Source of the DNA: Hevea brasiliensis
Lineage: Eukaryota; Streptophyta; Magnoliopsida; Malpighiales; Euphorbiaceae
DNA: 64,000 nucleotides
NCBI RefSeq assembly: GCF_030052815.1
Contig: NC_079495.1
Location: 49,329,043-49,393,042, forward strand
Direction: 5' to 3'
The translations under genes were made by a program, and so were the position numbers. The stretch's first letter is position 1, and every line of letters begins with the position of its first letter. A model generated the notes under the pieces. The model ran no database searches and was not told where the DNA came from. It saw nothing but the letters and a program-made list of their open reading frames with translations. This document shows positions 36,165 through 47,317 of this stretch, one piece after another.

Positions 36165-36928
36165 CATTAAACCTAATTCATCTAGAGTGCATCGAGGGTC
36201 AACATTTTAGGTTGACTAAGGAAAATAATAGAATTCAATAAATTAATTATTAAGACTTATTCTTAGAGACAGTTTAAATGAGTACTGAAACACTTCAAAT
36301 TGTGTGTTTCAATTAGCAAAGACTCAGGGAAGGGGAAGGAAACACTGAGTCAGAGCCAAGAGGCATTTATCAAAGGTTTGTGCACAACTAGTTTTTAACT
36401 GATTTTGTTCTGAATATTTCATATGATTAAATGACATATTTTTCTTATGTATTATATTTAACAAACATTGCATTTAATTCAATGATTATTGAAATTGTTA
36501 TAGTATGTATAAATTTAGCTTTGTGAAATGGTATTTCCACAAGTATTAAGCATTATTGTGGATTCAATAAATTATGTTTTGAAAAATTGTGATAGAATAT
36601 GTTTTGAATTGTGATGGGCAATTTGCATAGAAAAATGCAAATTTATGATTTGAATTGTGATGAGCATAAAAATTATTGGATATTGGAATTGACTTTGAAT
36701 CGAATTGTATTGTGATATTGTTTTATATCTCACTATAGATGCTTGACTAGGTTATTACCCGTCTCTCTCATTTGTTGAGAAGACAATGGAGTTAGTTGTG
36801 TTTTGATTACCATGGTACGTGCACAGGCTTAGATTCTCCTCTTATTAGAGGTTAGATCTAAGTTTTTTTTTTTTATGTTATGGCCCTTTTGGAAGATTCA
36901 TTATTGTGATGTGTACTGTGCACGATGA

Positions 36929-36995
36929 TTCGACCTCCCCGACCATAGGGAGTTAGAATCCGATTCGACCTCCTCGACCATAGGGAGTTAGAATC
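36929..36995. repeat. 34-bp tandem duplication in TE-6 LTR
   Basis: Two near-identical copies of GATTCGACCTCC...GACCATAGGGAGTTAGAATC. Also duplicated in TE-15 (about 62867-62935), single in TE-14 (about 56423). Confidence 0.85.
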
Positions 36996-37349
36996 ACCCC
37001 GAAGATGGCCCTGTCGGATTAGTCTTGCATAGTTAGTGAGATAAAGAATGGTTTTTGAGATAAAGAATGATTTTTAAATAGTAAAGAATTGTGATTTCAA
37101 TTATGATTTATGTATAATTAATTTTGTTGGAATTAATCTTTATTTCCAATAAATTGTTGTAATTACCTTAAATGTTATGATTTGATAAATTGAATTTCGT
37201 GATCAAAGTCATTTTATAAAAATGATTTATATTATTGGTAATGAATATTTTGAGTTTTGGAATTTGATGAGTATTCAGATTTCCAAATTATTTGCTGTAA
37301 ATTTTGTTAATGTATATTATACTATGTTTTAAATTATAGTTGTGCACCA

Positions 37350-37366
37350 CTGAGTTCACCACTCAG
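37350..37366 (+). other. Type II LTR hairpin, TE-6
   Basis: CTGAGT and ACTCAG with loop TCACC; GTGCACCA precedes and GCGATAGG follows. Confidence 0.7.
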
Positions 37367-37983
37367 CGATAGGTATGCTGTCGTAGGTGAAAAGAGCATA
37401 GAGCAATTGAGTAAGCTTCTTTGAAGAGACATTCAGATCAGCTCCAGGTAGACCCATGTACACAGGTTTTGATGTATGTATGTAATAATATGTATGTAAA
37501 TTATTTTAGCAGTTGTATAAAAACTCTTGTAAAATATTTTAGTATGTAATTAAATGTAAATTATTGTAATGTAAATTTGAGATTTCATTTACCTGTATAG
37601 TTTTATAATATTAATTTTTGAGTCTTGTAATCAATGAAATGTTTCTTTTATGATGAGGTTGGTTTGAAAATGAAATGATTGATTGTTGAGATTGAATTGT
37701 GAGATGAAATGAAGTTTCTTGGAGTTGCATTTGAGAAAACATATTTGGAGTGTTTTTCCTTTTTAGGTTTGAAGAACTATTTTCTCAAAACACAGCCAGC
37801 ACTTTGCCAAAATTTTGAAAAAAAATTTATAACACCAGATTTTAATTGATGATTTAAATTTTATGAAAATTATTTTAAAATCCCTTGTAGTATATCTAAT
37901 GGGTTATCGGTAGGTGAAGTACGGTAATTCATTAGGTGTACTACGGGATCATGTTACATCTTACGGGGGAGTAGGGTGTGACA

Positions 37984-38518
37984 ACAATAATAAGTGTCAA
38001 GCTAGCATACGAATGGCACTCTATGAAGCACTGTAAGGGAAAAAGTGCAGAACACTAGTACGTTGAACTGAGTTGTGAAAAGATATCTAGACATTGATGT
38101 AGAGTCTTATAATTATTTTGATATTTTTGTCAGAAAAGAATGATTTAGGTATTTGAAAATATATTTAGAAGTTGTAGTGTTATTCCCTCAAGAAGCAAGA
38201 ATAGATGCCTTTCTTTGATGGAGTTCATGTGTAGTGATAGTTATTAAATAAGTATGATGATAGCAAGATATAAGCTTTGTATGAGACAAAGGGTAATTTA
38301 ATAGAATTGGAATTGGTAAAAGAAACTAAAGGACTATTAAAGAATCCTAGTATGGGAGATCAAGAAACTAATGAATAATAAAAGTTCATGAGTAGGAATA
38401 CTAAAGGCAGAGAAAAACAATGATGGGAAAGTGAATAAAAATTATGAGATAACGATAAGCTCAGTTGTTTGAATCCGATGAATTTCGAGGATGAAATTCC
38501 TTTTTAGAGGGGAAGAAT
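37984..38518 (+). pseudogene. pol: TE-3 integrase C-terminal remnant and polypurine tract
   Basis: Continues the integrase cut at 19704: residues equivalent to YNNKCQASIRMALYEAL and GKKCRTLV, then stops and frame changes throughout. No chromodomain could be read. It ends with an inverted repeat (38480-38499, GAATTTCG/TGAAATTC around AGGA) and the polypurine tract AGAGGGGAAGAAT (38506-38518) before the 3' LTR. So priming signals survive while coding capacity is lost. Confidence 0.75.
38506..38518 (+). other. Polypurine tract of TE-3
   Basis: AGAGGGGAAGAAT adjoining the LTR start at 38519. Confidence 0.88.
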
Positions 38519-39175
38519 TATAACACCCCTATGTTCAGTAGTGTGTTCTACTGTTCCGGTGACCAGTGTCTGTCTGGACAGCTAGGATGCCTAGAACTAA
38601 ATTTAAATATTAGTGAGGAGACATAAAATAATGAAATACAAAAAAGGAAAATACATGAAAAACAAAGGAAAAATAATAGCAAGGAAATGAAACTAAGTTA
38701 AACGAGCCAGCACCGCAGCGATGGGTGACCGTGACGGAAGTTACTACAGTGCAATAGCCAGGATCACAGGAAACCCTCGGAATTAAATTTCAGGACATAA
38801 GTAAAGGTTTATTGAAACATAATTGACACTAGAAATATCAAAGAAAAATTAATAAATTAGTACAAAGAAAAACGAAAAATCGAGAAACAGAAAAAAATCA
38901 GTGTTACCGAAAAATCGGGAATACAACCCGAAGAGGGGCATTTTGGTCATTTGACACCTAGAGTTGCCTTTTGACCTCAATGTCCATTAAAAATAAATGA
39001 TATTACAATTTGAAAATGTCATAAAAAATAAAAATGAGGTACATTATATAAATAGTGGAAGAAATGAGGCAAATGTACAAATTATGGAACTTTAAGTAAT
39101 TAAATCATTAATTTATGGTTAGTGCTCCACTAACTCAGATTTTGGGACACAAGTATAAGCCAATTTGGGACATAA

Positions 39176-39388
39176 ATGTTTATCTTCAACCATGGAAACA
39201 AACCAGCTGAGAGAAACACCATGGAAATCCTCCATGGCCAAACCTCACTCCACCACCATGCACTCATGATTCAAGCCTCCTTTCCACTTGGTTTCTTCAT
39301 TAAAGCTTCCACACACACCTTGGGCAGCATGTTGGAAGCAAAAAGAAGAGGATTTGATGAAGTTTTGGTGAAGCTCAAAAAAAGTTAG
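39176..39388 (+). other. Short ORF in TE-3 LTR leader region, probably not a gene
   Basis: 70 codons, positioned after the presumed promoter and ending just at the place of the splice-donor-like sequence. The TE-14 and TE-15 LTRs keep a related peptide segment (HASMIQAS, GFFIK) but with stops, so translation is not conserved. Reported only because it lies in the likely 5' transcript. Confidence 0.2.
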
Positions 39389-40568
39389 TGCTTAATCATC
39401 CCATTTTCCTTCACTAATCCTTGTGTTGAGCTTTGGGTAAGTTGAATTGCTAAGAAAAATTGAGGAAATGATTGAGTATTGGTGAACCTTAGTTTTGGCA
39501 GCCATGAAAATGCATGGTTAGTGACTTACTCTTATATTTAATGGATGGGAATTAAGGTTGATTAACTCAAATAAAAGTTGTAGTAGGTTAATGTCCAAGT
39601 ATGTGCATTTTAGTGCTTGAATTAAGGGTTTGAAATGGGACCTTGATGCTTTGGCAAATTGCCATGTTTGGTAGCCTATAATATCATGAATTTGTGTGTG
39701 TGAATATGAAGTTTATTAATGAAATATGATGGTGTTGAATTATGGGCAGTTTGTATAATTTCCATGGAAGTGTATGTGTAAAATAAGTGTTGATGTACAT
39801 GGAATTTGGGTGGATGTGAATGTTGGACTTTAATGGTGAATTGTGTGCATTGAGCACTTGAGTGTTCTACCCAATATGTTTGCTAGAATTGTGTTTAGTA
39901 TTTGTAGAAGTACTATGAATGAATAATGAAGTTATGAGGAGGAGAAGGAATGTCAAATTGGAAGTGTAATTATCTTGTGCAGGTTGTGTGTTGTTGACAG
40001 TACCTAAATTAGGTTATAAGTGCAAAATTGTGAACCAATTGGTATGAGGCCAATGGGTGGTGAAACTAGACACCAAATAGGCCAACTTTCATGTAAAAAT
40101 GTTGCCAAAATTCTTCCTAGAAACTAACCTTAAAAATGACCAAATTCGAATTAGTGACTTGAAAGCTTGAAAATTTACCATTTGGGCAGCAGTTAGTATT
40201 TTGGCCATAACTCACTGAAAACAGGTCCAAATGACCTGAAATTTTTACCATGAATAGATTAGACATAGAGATACAACTCTTATGAAGAGTTTGTGTCATG
40301 AGGTGAGTATGGATGTTCATTAGCTAGCTAGCCATCTCCCTCATTGATCTCGATTAGTGGGTGAGCATGCCTTGTCGTGGTGTACAACACGGCATGTTCA
40401 GAAAAGTTTGTGTCATGACCTAAGTTGTGTTATTGATTGGCAACATTGTGCTATTTAATTGTTTGATCAAATTTGTGTTATATGAGCTTTGAAAATTGTG
40501 AATTATTTGTATTGTAAATTGTCAATAAATGTTTTATATACCGCATTTTAAATTGTTATTGTGCACCA

Positions 40569-40587
40569 CTGAGTAAATTCTACTCAG
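40569..40587 (+). other. Type II LTR hairpin, TE-3 3' LTR
   Basis: CTGAGTA and TACTCAG pair; the 5' LTR copy has longer pairing because of one base difference in the loop. Confidence 0.7.
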
Positions 40588-41245
40588 CGATAGCTTTCTC
40601 ATTGCTGTCATAGGTAGACAGACAGATAAAGCAGCAGAGTAGGCTGCTTGTGCTATGCTTTTGGGATTTTGCTGGGTATATTGAGTATACCATTTCCTTG
40701 TAATTATTATTGTAATGTTTGTGCACTGTATGTATATATTGTACTTGGTCTTGAGTAGTTATAAATCAAAGTTATAAATTATTTTGGCCTGTAAAAATGT
40801 TGTACTATAATTTTCTTATCTCAGCTTTGAAATACTTAGTCATTTTGCATTCTATTTTTGAAACTACTGAAAGTGATGTTGAATTGAGTTTGACTTATGT
40901 TTGAGAAAATTGATTTATGTTGAGCCATATTGGAGTTTGGGACTGAAACAAATATATTGGAAGTGTTTTCTACAGATTTTTGAAGAACTATTTTGCTCCA
41001 AATACAGACGGCGCTCTGCCGAAATTTTTATAAAATTTGTGGCTATTTCAGACCTAATATGTGATTTAACTTCGATAAAATTTTTTTTCACACATGTCAA
41101 AAGTGCTCACCATTGTAAAAAGAAACAAGAAAAGGTTTAAAATCCCTTGTAGTATATTTAATGGGTTATCAGTAGATGAAGTTTGGTAATTCATTAGGTA
41201 TACTACGGGATCATGTTACATCTTACGGAGGCGTAGGGTGTGACA

Positions 41246-41345
41246 GTATCAATTAAAGACACTTGAGCAGTTGTACTTATCAAAGAAATATTCACATACA
41301 TAGTCAAAATTCATTGCAAAACCATGCTCTAATAACACTAAAATA
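41246..41345 (-). mobile_element. TE-9: leader remnant with damaged primer-binding site
   Basis: Read on the minus strand: the equivalent of the primer-binding site (41326-41337) is TGTTATTAGAGC, two changes from TGGTATCAGAGC. It is followed by leader with ACAACTGCTCAAG and AATTGATAC, matching 46779-46820 of TE-11. TE-3 cut the leader at GTATC (41246-41250), so the rest of TE-9 lies left of the window. Confidence 0.85.
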
Positions 41346-44300
41346 TGTCACACTTTACCCTCTGTAAGGCATAACATGATCCCATAGAATACCTAATGAA
41401 CTACCGAACTTCACCTACCGATAATTCATTAAGTACCCTACAAGGGATTTTAAAACCATTTTCTTACTTTTTGGAAGTGGTGAGCATTTTAGTAGAAATT
41501 AAAAACATTTAATTGAAGTTTCAAAACTAATAAAATTTTTTGTCCATTTTTATTTGTCTGCAAATTTTAGAAAAATTTTGGCAGAGTGCCGTCTGTATTT
41601 TGAGAAAACAGTTCTTCAAAAACCTGTAAAAACACTTCCAATAATTGTTTCCACAACTCCCAACCACTAAAAGAACTCAAGTCAACACAATTCAATTTAA
41701 GTCCACAATTCAACCAAAGTTGTCATCTCAAAATACTTCATAAATTCATTCACATTGCATATAATACTTAATTTACAAATACAGATCTTAATTTACAAAA
41801 AGAAAGTCCAAAATAATAATATTACAATTTACTATACAACTGCTCAACTTTACATTAATACATATGACATTACAATATTTACATCAAATAACTACAAGGG
41901 TATAAACAAATACCCATACAAAAAGGTCCATGAAGTCCTTGTCAATTCAGCAGCGCACCCTGCTGCTTTCTCCTTGCCCTTATCTGCGACAGCGAAATAA
42001 GCTATCGCTCAGTATAAAAGTACTCAGTGGTGCACAATAAAATTTTGAAATGTAGTACAAATAACATTCGTTCATAAATAATAATTTAAATATTTCACAA
42101 TCACATTTCACAAAATATCAAAACTCATTATAGCACAATTTTGGTCAAACAATTTAATAAACATAGTGTTGCCAATTCATACACAACTTAAGCCATGACA
42201 CAAAATTTCCGATCAATGCCACATTGTACACCACGACAAAGCAATCTACAACCCCACTAATCGAAATCAATGAGGGAGGTGGCTAGCTAGCTAATGAGTA
42301 CTCATCCGATCTACAACCTCAACTGGTAAACTAGAGAGGGAAGAAAATAATCGATCTCAACCCCATAAAAGGAGGAGGAATAATATGGTACTGTCATGCT
42401 AAGTGTGAATCAAAAATCAATTTCAAACATTTTATTCAAATAATTCATGAGAAATCCGATAAATTTCCAAAGTCATAGTTTCATTCACAAAGTGGCAACA
42501 CAATTCATGAGTAACACCAAATTTTCATAATTCATACCAATCAAATCGAAAATAAGAAAATGATTAAAAAATAAGACTTATTGTGCACAAACCTGACGTG
42601 AGTCGCCTCTAGGCCTTGACTCAGTCTCTTAAACCTTCCGGGTCTTTTTCAGCTGAAACATAAAATTTATAGTTTCTCAGTATCTTTGTCTCATAATAAT
42701 TCTAATAATTAATTCATATATGTTCAATTCTAGCCCCAATATGCTTAAACTTACATTCTTGAAAATTTTCATGTTGAGGTTACTATTCATGGTACTATTC
42801 AAGTCAAAATATTGACTTTCTTATGCTTAATAGGTATGGGAAATCCAACTATACTCACATACCACATTTTGGTTAACAAACTTATTGGTTTTGGTCATTT
42901 TCTCAAAACTTAAGTCTTTTAAGCAAACTTTCAAATTTTCAGTTTTGGTGACCTATTTTGCATTGTTCCATTGGTCATATTGCTGTTAGAATTTGGCCAA
43001 GTTTTCTCCATAGAAATTGTTCCTTATTGTCTTAACTTTATTTCCCTTTTTGAATCACTCCATTTAGAGTTTTTTAGCTCAAGTTATAGCCATTTGAACA
43101 TGGCTGGCCAGATTGGTCTAACCTAGATTTTCTGGGCACCAAACCTGGTTCTGGCAGTTTTAGGTCACTAAATTTGGGTGGCTAAATGACTTGGTTAAGG
43201 GCATAATTTGGTTTTGTGTTCTCTATGAAAGTTATAGGTCTATATCTCAGCTTTCTACTGGTAAAATTTCAAGTCATTTGGACATGCCTAGCCCAAGTTA
43301 TGGCCAAATGAACAAATATTATTTATTTAGTCATTTTTGTACAGGGTAGAACACTCAATTCCAGATTTGGCCAATGTGTTCACTATGCTATGGTCACTTT
43401 TTGGGCATGATTCCTAAATGAAAAATGTGTCATTTTGTGTCTAGTTTCATTCTCAATTGGCCTCACACCAATTGGGTTGGTAAATTTTTAGTTTTGGTCC
43501 CTGAAAGGGACCTTCGTCTTGCTGCCTGTAGAATGTCCATAACCAATCCGAATTTCCATTTGATTCCAACACTTCCAACACCACAATTGGTCATACATGA
43601 CCATTTTTCAGCTCAAACAAGGTCAAACACACCATTTGACCAATTCTCAAAATTTTGTCTCCCAAAATCCTAGGTCCAAAACCCTAACTTCCATAAATTG
43701 TTACATTTTACTAAATCAAAACATATAAACATACTTTCTCAACTCATTCAAGCTTTCTAACATGTTTAATTCAATCAAACTCATGCAAATCATTCCCCTA
43801 CATAGGCTGGCCGAAATTCACATATAGTCCTCCAACAATTGTTTTCTTTTCCATTTTTCATAATTTCTAAGTTTATTCAACTATAAACACAATAATTAAA
43901 CTAGAAATACAAAGTTTAGCTTACTAACCTTTCTCTTTGAAATTCAACCACCCAAATCCTTCACTTTTCTTTCAAAATTTCTTGACCAATCTTCTTTTCT
44001 AGTTGCCCAAACAAGGTTTAACTAAGGAATTTTCCTTTTCTATGGCTAAATTTTGGTTTCTTCAAGCTCAAAAATGAGCTTTCATGGAGGTTTAGAGAGA
44101 GAGCTTTGGGAGAGAGAAGTGGGGCGGCATGATGAGGAAGAAGACTAAAATGAGTTTCTCTTTTTTTTTTTTTTCATTTATGTATATTTATCCATAATTT
44201 GACTTAGTCAATTTAAGTAATTAAATTAAAATGAATTATGAAGTCATGCATGATGTCATCTATGTGATGTCATTAATCTAATTTCCTTTTCTTTTCTTAT

Positions 44301-44822
44301 TCTTTTATTTTTCCCATACTTCTTTAATTTAATTCTCGATTCTGAAATTTTCTTTTCTCTGATTTTATTTAATAGTTAGGTCAGGAGTCAGCTCTAGAGG
44401 TCAATCGACCAAATTGCCCCTCGCCGATTCGACCCGGTTTGCAAATAATTCAATATTTCTTTCGAATCCCTGACCTAATTATTTGACCGACTTAACAATT
44501 CTTTTTCATGATTTTCTCTTTTCCACTGAGTTCGCAATAGTCCTAAGGACCGCGGCATCACATTTTATGATTCAAAATTTGAGTTTAAATCGACCTCGCA
44601 GTCCTTCCCGAGAAGGTCACCCATCGTTGTGACTCTTGGCTCATTTAACATCTTGTGTTCTGTTTTTCTTATTTATACTTAACTAATTGACAATTACTAA
44701 TTATTTATGTTTAGGGCTTATCTAGTTGTCTTAGATGTGGTTCTAATCCCCTTAATTGTCCAGACCAACACCGGTCGCCGGAATAGTAAAATATACCAGG
44801 CTATGCAAATAGGGGTGTTACA
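41346..44822 (-). mobile_element. TE-9: 5' LTR, type II, antisense
   Basis: TGTCACACTTTACC to GTTACA, 3.48 kb. Alignable along its length with the TE-8 LTRs but clearly diverged. The hairpin (42008-42027) has one mismatch. It sits inside a sense type I LTR (TE-10); ATTAT (44823-44827) is the expected target copy but the partner is outside. Confidence 0.88.
42008..42027 (-). other. Type II LTR hairpin, TE-9 (one mismatch)
   Basis: CTCAGTA against TACTCAG: the third base of the expected CTGAGTA is changed, leaving six of seven pairs. Confidence 0.6.
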
Positions 44823-45803
44823 ATTATAGTCTGTTATAGGATTACTTGGGCATTGATATAATTTTAAAAGACTGAGAATGAAACCAATGAATGGATAAGA
44901 TACTAATAATTAATTTAGTTCCAAAGTATAGAAAAATTATAAATGACTTTGACTATATAAGAAATGAATAGAAAAGATACTGTTAAATCTAACTTTCCCA
45001 AAGTGTAGAAAATTTATAAATGTCTTAGAATTGATGACAATTTCACTAATATGAGTTTAAGGAGACTGAAAATAAAATATATGCACAGATAAGATCCTGA
45101 TAAGTAAATTATTCTCAAAGTACAATAAAATATACAATTGACCTAAAAGTGCAAAATTATACATAGAGCTATTACTTTTAATTATTTGGTTATTATTCCT
45201 CAAAACTATGCACCACCAAGCAATTTGCTTAGCGTGTTGGTTTTTCTATCGCATAGGTACTGGAGATCAGCAGCTGCCACAGTAGTGTTCTGACCGTAGT
45301 TGACCAAATCTGCATACAGTTCAGAGTTCACCTCATCAGTCTTTTGTATTTTGGTAGGGCCCATGCATAGACTAGTATTTTGGTTCATTGTGTATAAACA
45401 TGATGTAATTACTAGTTTGTGACGTAAATAAAAATTGTAATTATATATTTTGGATTGTAAATAAAGATGTGAATTTCTGTATATGAAATTCTTATGAATG
45501 ACTTATCATATGGGAAATGAATTATATGTTATATGATCAGATGAATAGATATGAAATTGTTTTTAACAAGTAACTAGTGAAACTCGTCAGATGCTAATAA
45601 AATAGAGGAGGCTCTGCCCGGGTTTTCACAAAAATAAATTGTGATTTTAAAACAAGTGTATATATATTAAAAAAAATTTACTACATGTTTTCTATAAAGT
45701 TTAAAATTAACAATGAACAGGACAGTATAAGAAAGGGTGCTCCGACACCGAATGCGGCATTCCTTGCCCGGCTACACTGTAGATGGGTGAGGGGCATTAT
45801 AGA
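44823..45803 (+). mobile_element. TE-10: 3' part of a type I LTR, sense
   Basis: Begins in the GGATTACTTGGGCATTGAT block (compare 17205 in TE-4) and runs through a degenerate hairpin (45216-45232) to a worn end GAGGGGCATTATA at about 45803, before which TACACTGTAGATGGGTGAGG matches other type I ends. More diverged than other type I copies. The first part of this LTR lies left of TE-9, outside the window. Several hundred bases (about 44870-45190) are AT-rich and only weakly alignable. Confidence 0.7.
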
Positions 45804-46714
45804 CAGTGTCTTTTGAAACTCCTCAGAAGTAACGGCTACTTGGGGTTTGATATTGATTATGATCATGTCCCCCATTAATAATGGTTAATGGGGTGAGATT
45901 ATATGAGTACTCATTAGCTAGCAAGCCCTTTCCTCATTAATAACAGTTAGTGAGGTTGAGATTGCTTTGTCGTGGTGTACAATACGGCATTGATCGTGAA
46001 ATTTTGTGTCATGGTCTAAACTGTGTGTTGATGTTGGCAACACTTATGCTTTGTGAATGGTGATTTGTAAAGTATGATTTCTCATCCGAAATGTGATTTC
46101 AATAAATGATTCTTATGGACTCAAAAAGTTTTGTGATGCTATCATGATTATGCAAATATATGATTTCTTGTATTTGGACAAGTTGTGTTTTACCTTAAGT
46201 TTTAAAGTTATTAGTTGTGCACCACTGAGTGATATACTCAGCGATAGCTTATTTATGCTATCGCAGGTAAGGGAAAGGAGAAGGCTGCCAAGTGAGAGAC
46301 TTGGAAGTAGTATTTTGGTTTTGATTGTAGGTGTATATCGTAGGTATACTCCTGTAATTTCCTTTTGATGTATTTTTTACCTATATGTATGGATGTATGG
46401 ACATTGAACAGTTTGTATTTAAAAGCATTACATTGCTATCACATTTTGAGTTTGTAACTATTTGTATTTTATTTTGAGACTTATAGAAATGTAACTTTTG
46501 TAATATTTAGTCTATCATTATTTTCAATAAATGTTTACATTGAATTTTAACTATTCTCATGCAGTTTTCTGCAAAAGAATTGATAAGATAAAAAGTTATG
46601 ATTTGTTTAAAATTCCTTATAGCATAATTAATGGGTTATCGGTACATGTAGTTCGGTAATTCATTAGGTATGCTACGGGAACATGTCATACCTTACAAGG
46701 GAATAGGTGTGACA
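45804..46714 (+). mobile_element. TE-11: 3' part of 5' LTR, type II
   Basis: Recognisable from TGAGTACTCATTAGCTAGC (45904) through GTCGTGGTGTACAA, the hairpin (46225-46241) and the end GGTGTGACA at 46714, followed by a primer-binding site. The join to TE-10 at about 45803 is imprecise because both sides are worn. The beginning of the LTR is outside the window. Confidence 0.8.
46225..46241 (+). other. Type II LTR double hairpin, TE-11
   Basis: CTGAGT and ACTCAG with loop GATAT; then GCGATAGC and GCTATCGC (46240-46264) give a second stem, eight perfect pairs. CAGGTAAGG, a splice-donor-like sequence, follows at once. Confidence 0.75.
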
Positions 46715-46722
46715 TGTTTTAG

Positions 46723-46734
46723 TGGTATCAGAGC
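46723..46734 (+). other. Primer-binding site (initiator tRNA-Met) of TE-11
   Basis: TGGTATCAGAGC, eight bases after the LTR end at 46714. Confidence 0.92.
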
Positions 46735-46904
46735 TTTGGTTTTCATATAAGTTTTGAAATTGCATATTTGAAAATTTTTGATAGGTACAACTGCTCAATT
46801 GTCATTAATTGATACATATAGTGTATTACATCATAAATATGGACTAATGGAGGAAAATCTCCTTGTGTTGGTTGTTCAGGGAGTAGAATTCTTTGTGATT
46901 CAGT

Positions 46905-47317
46905 ATGGAAGAGGGGGATCACACTGTAGAGCAATCAGTTGTAGCTGAGGTATAGGGGGAGGCCCCAGCTCCTCAGAATGCCAATGGATCAGCTGCACCC
47001 GTCCTGCCCATGCAGTTTCTTGCTCAGCTTGCTCAGCAGATGGCTGCCATATTTCAACAAATGGCTGGCAAAGTACCAGTCCAAGCTCCAGTACAAGTAC
47101 CTCTAGTGCAACCACCACCCTTGGCCAGATAGTATGACAAGCTGATGAAGTATGGGGCAACAGAGTTTAAGGGTACAATAGACCCATTGGAAGCCGAGCA
47201 ATGGTTAGAACGGATGGAGAGGGTAATCAAGAAATTGCACTGCACTGATGATTTGAAGTTCAAATATTCAGTTTCCCTACTGAATGGAGATGCATATGAA
47301 TGGTGGAAGACATTAAA
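46905..47317 (+). pseudogene. gag: TE-11 gag, N-terminal part
   Basis: ATG at 46905 (MEEGDHTVEQSV), as in TE-14 at 57618. It then reads LAQLAQQMAAIFQQMAGK, and after a linker EFKGTIDPLEAEQWLERMER, KYSVSLLNGDAYEWWKTL, the start of the retrotransposon gag domain, which forms the capsid-like particle. In-frame stops TAG at 46953-46955 and about 47130-47132. The frame is split after TGGTGGAAGACATTAAA by LTR TE-12 and resumes at 50627. The leader from 46735 to 46904 is untranslated. Confidence 0.88.

Larger units (their letters stand above)
36165..37983 (+). mobile_element. TE-6: solo LTR type II, part 3 of 3
   Basis: 36165-36169 is the second CATTA; the LTR then aligns with 55630-57431 of TE-14 and ends GGGTGTGACA at 37983, followed by target copy ACAAT. 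Hairpin CTGAGT/ACTCAG at 37350-37366. A 34-bp unit with CGACCTCC, CCATAGGGAGTTAGAATC is present twice (about 36929-36995); TE-14 has it once. Confidence 0.92.
38519..41245 (+). mobile_element. TE-3: 3' LTR, type II, with internal deletion
   Basis: Starts TATAACACCCC (first dinucleotide TG changed to TA) and ends GGGTGTGACA. It has the CTGTTCCGGTGACC and GATGGGTGACCG blocks and the hairpin at 40569-40587. At about 40288 it jumps from the position equivalent to 8060 in the 5' LTR to about 9005, a loss of about 0.95 kb. GTATC (41246-41250) should be its target copy; the partner lies outside the window. Confidence 0.88.
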
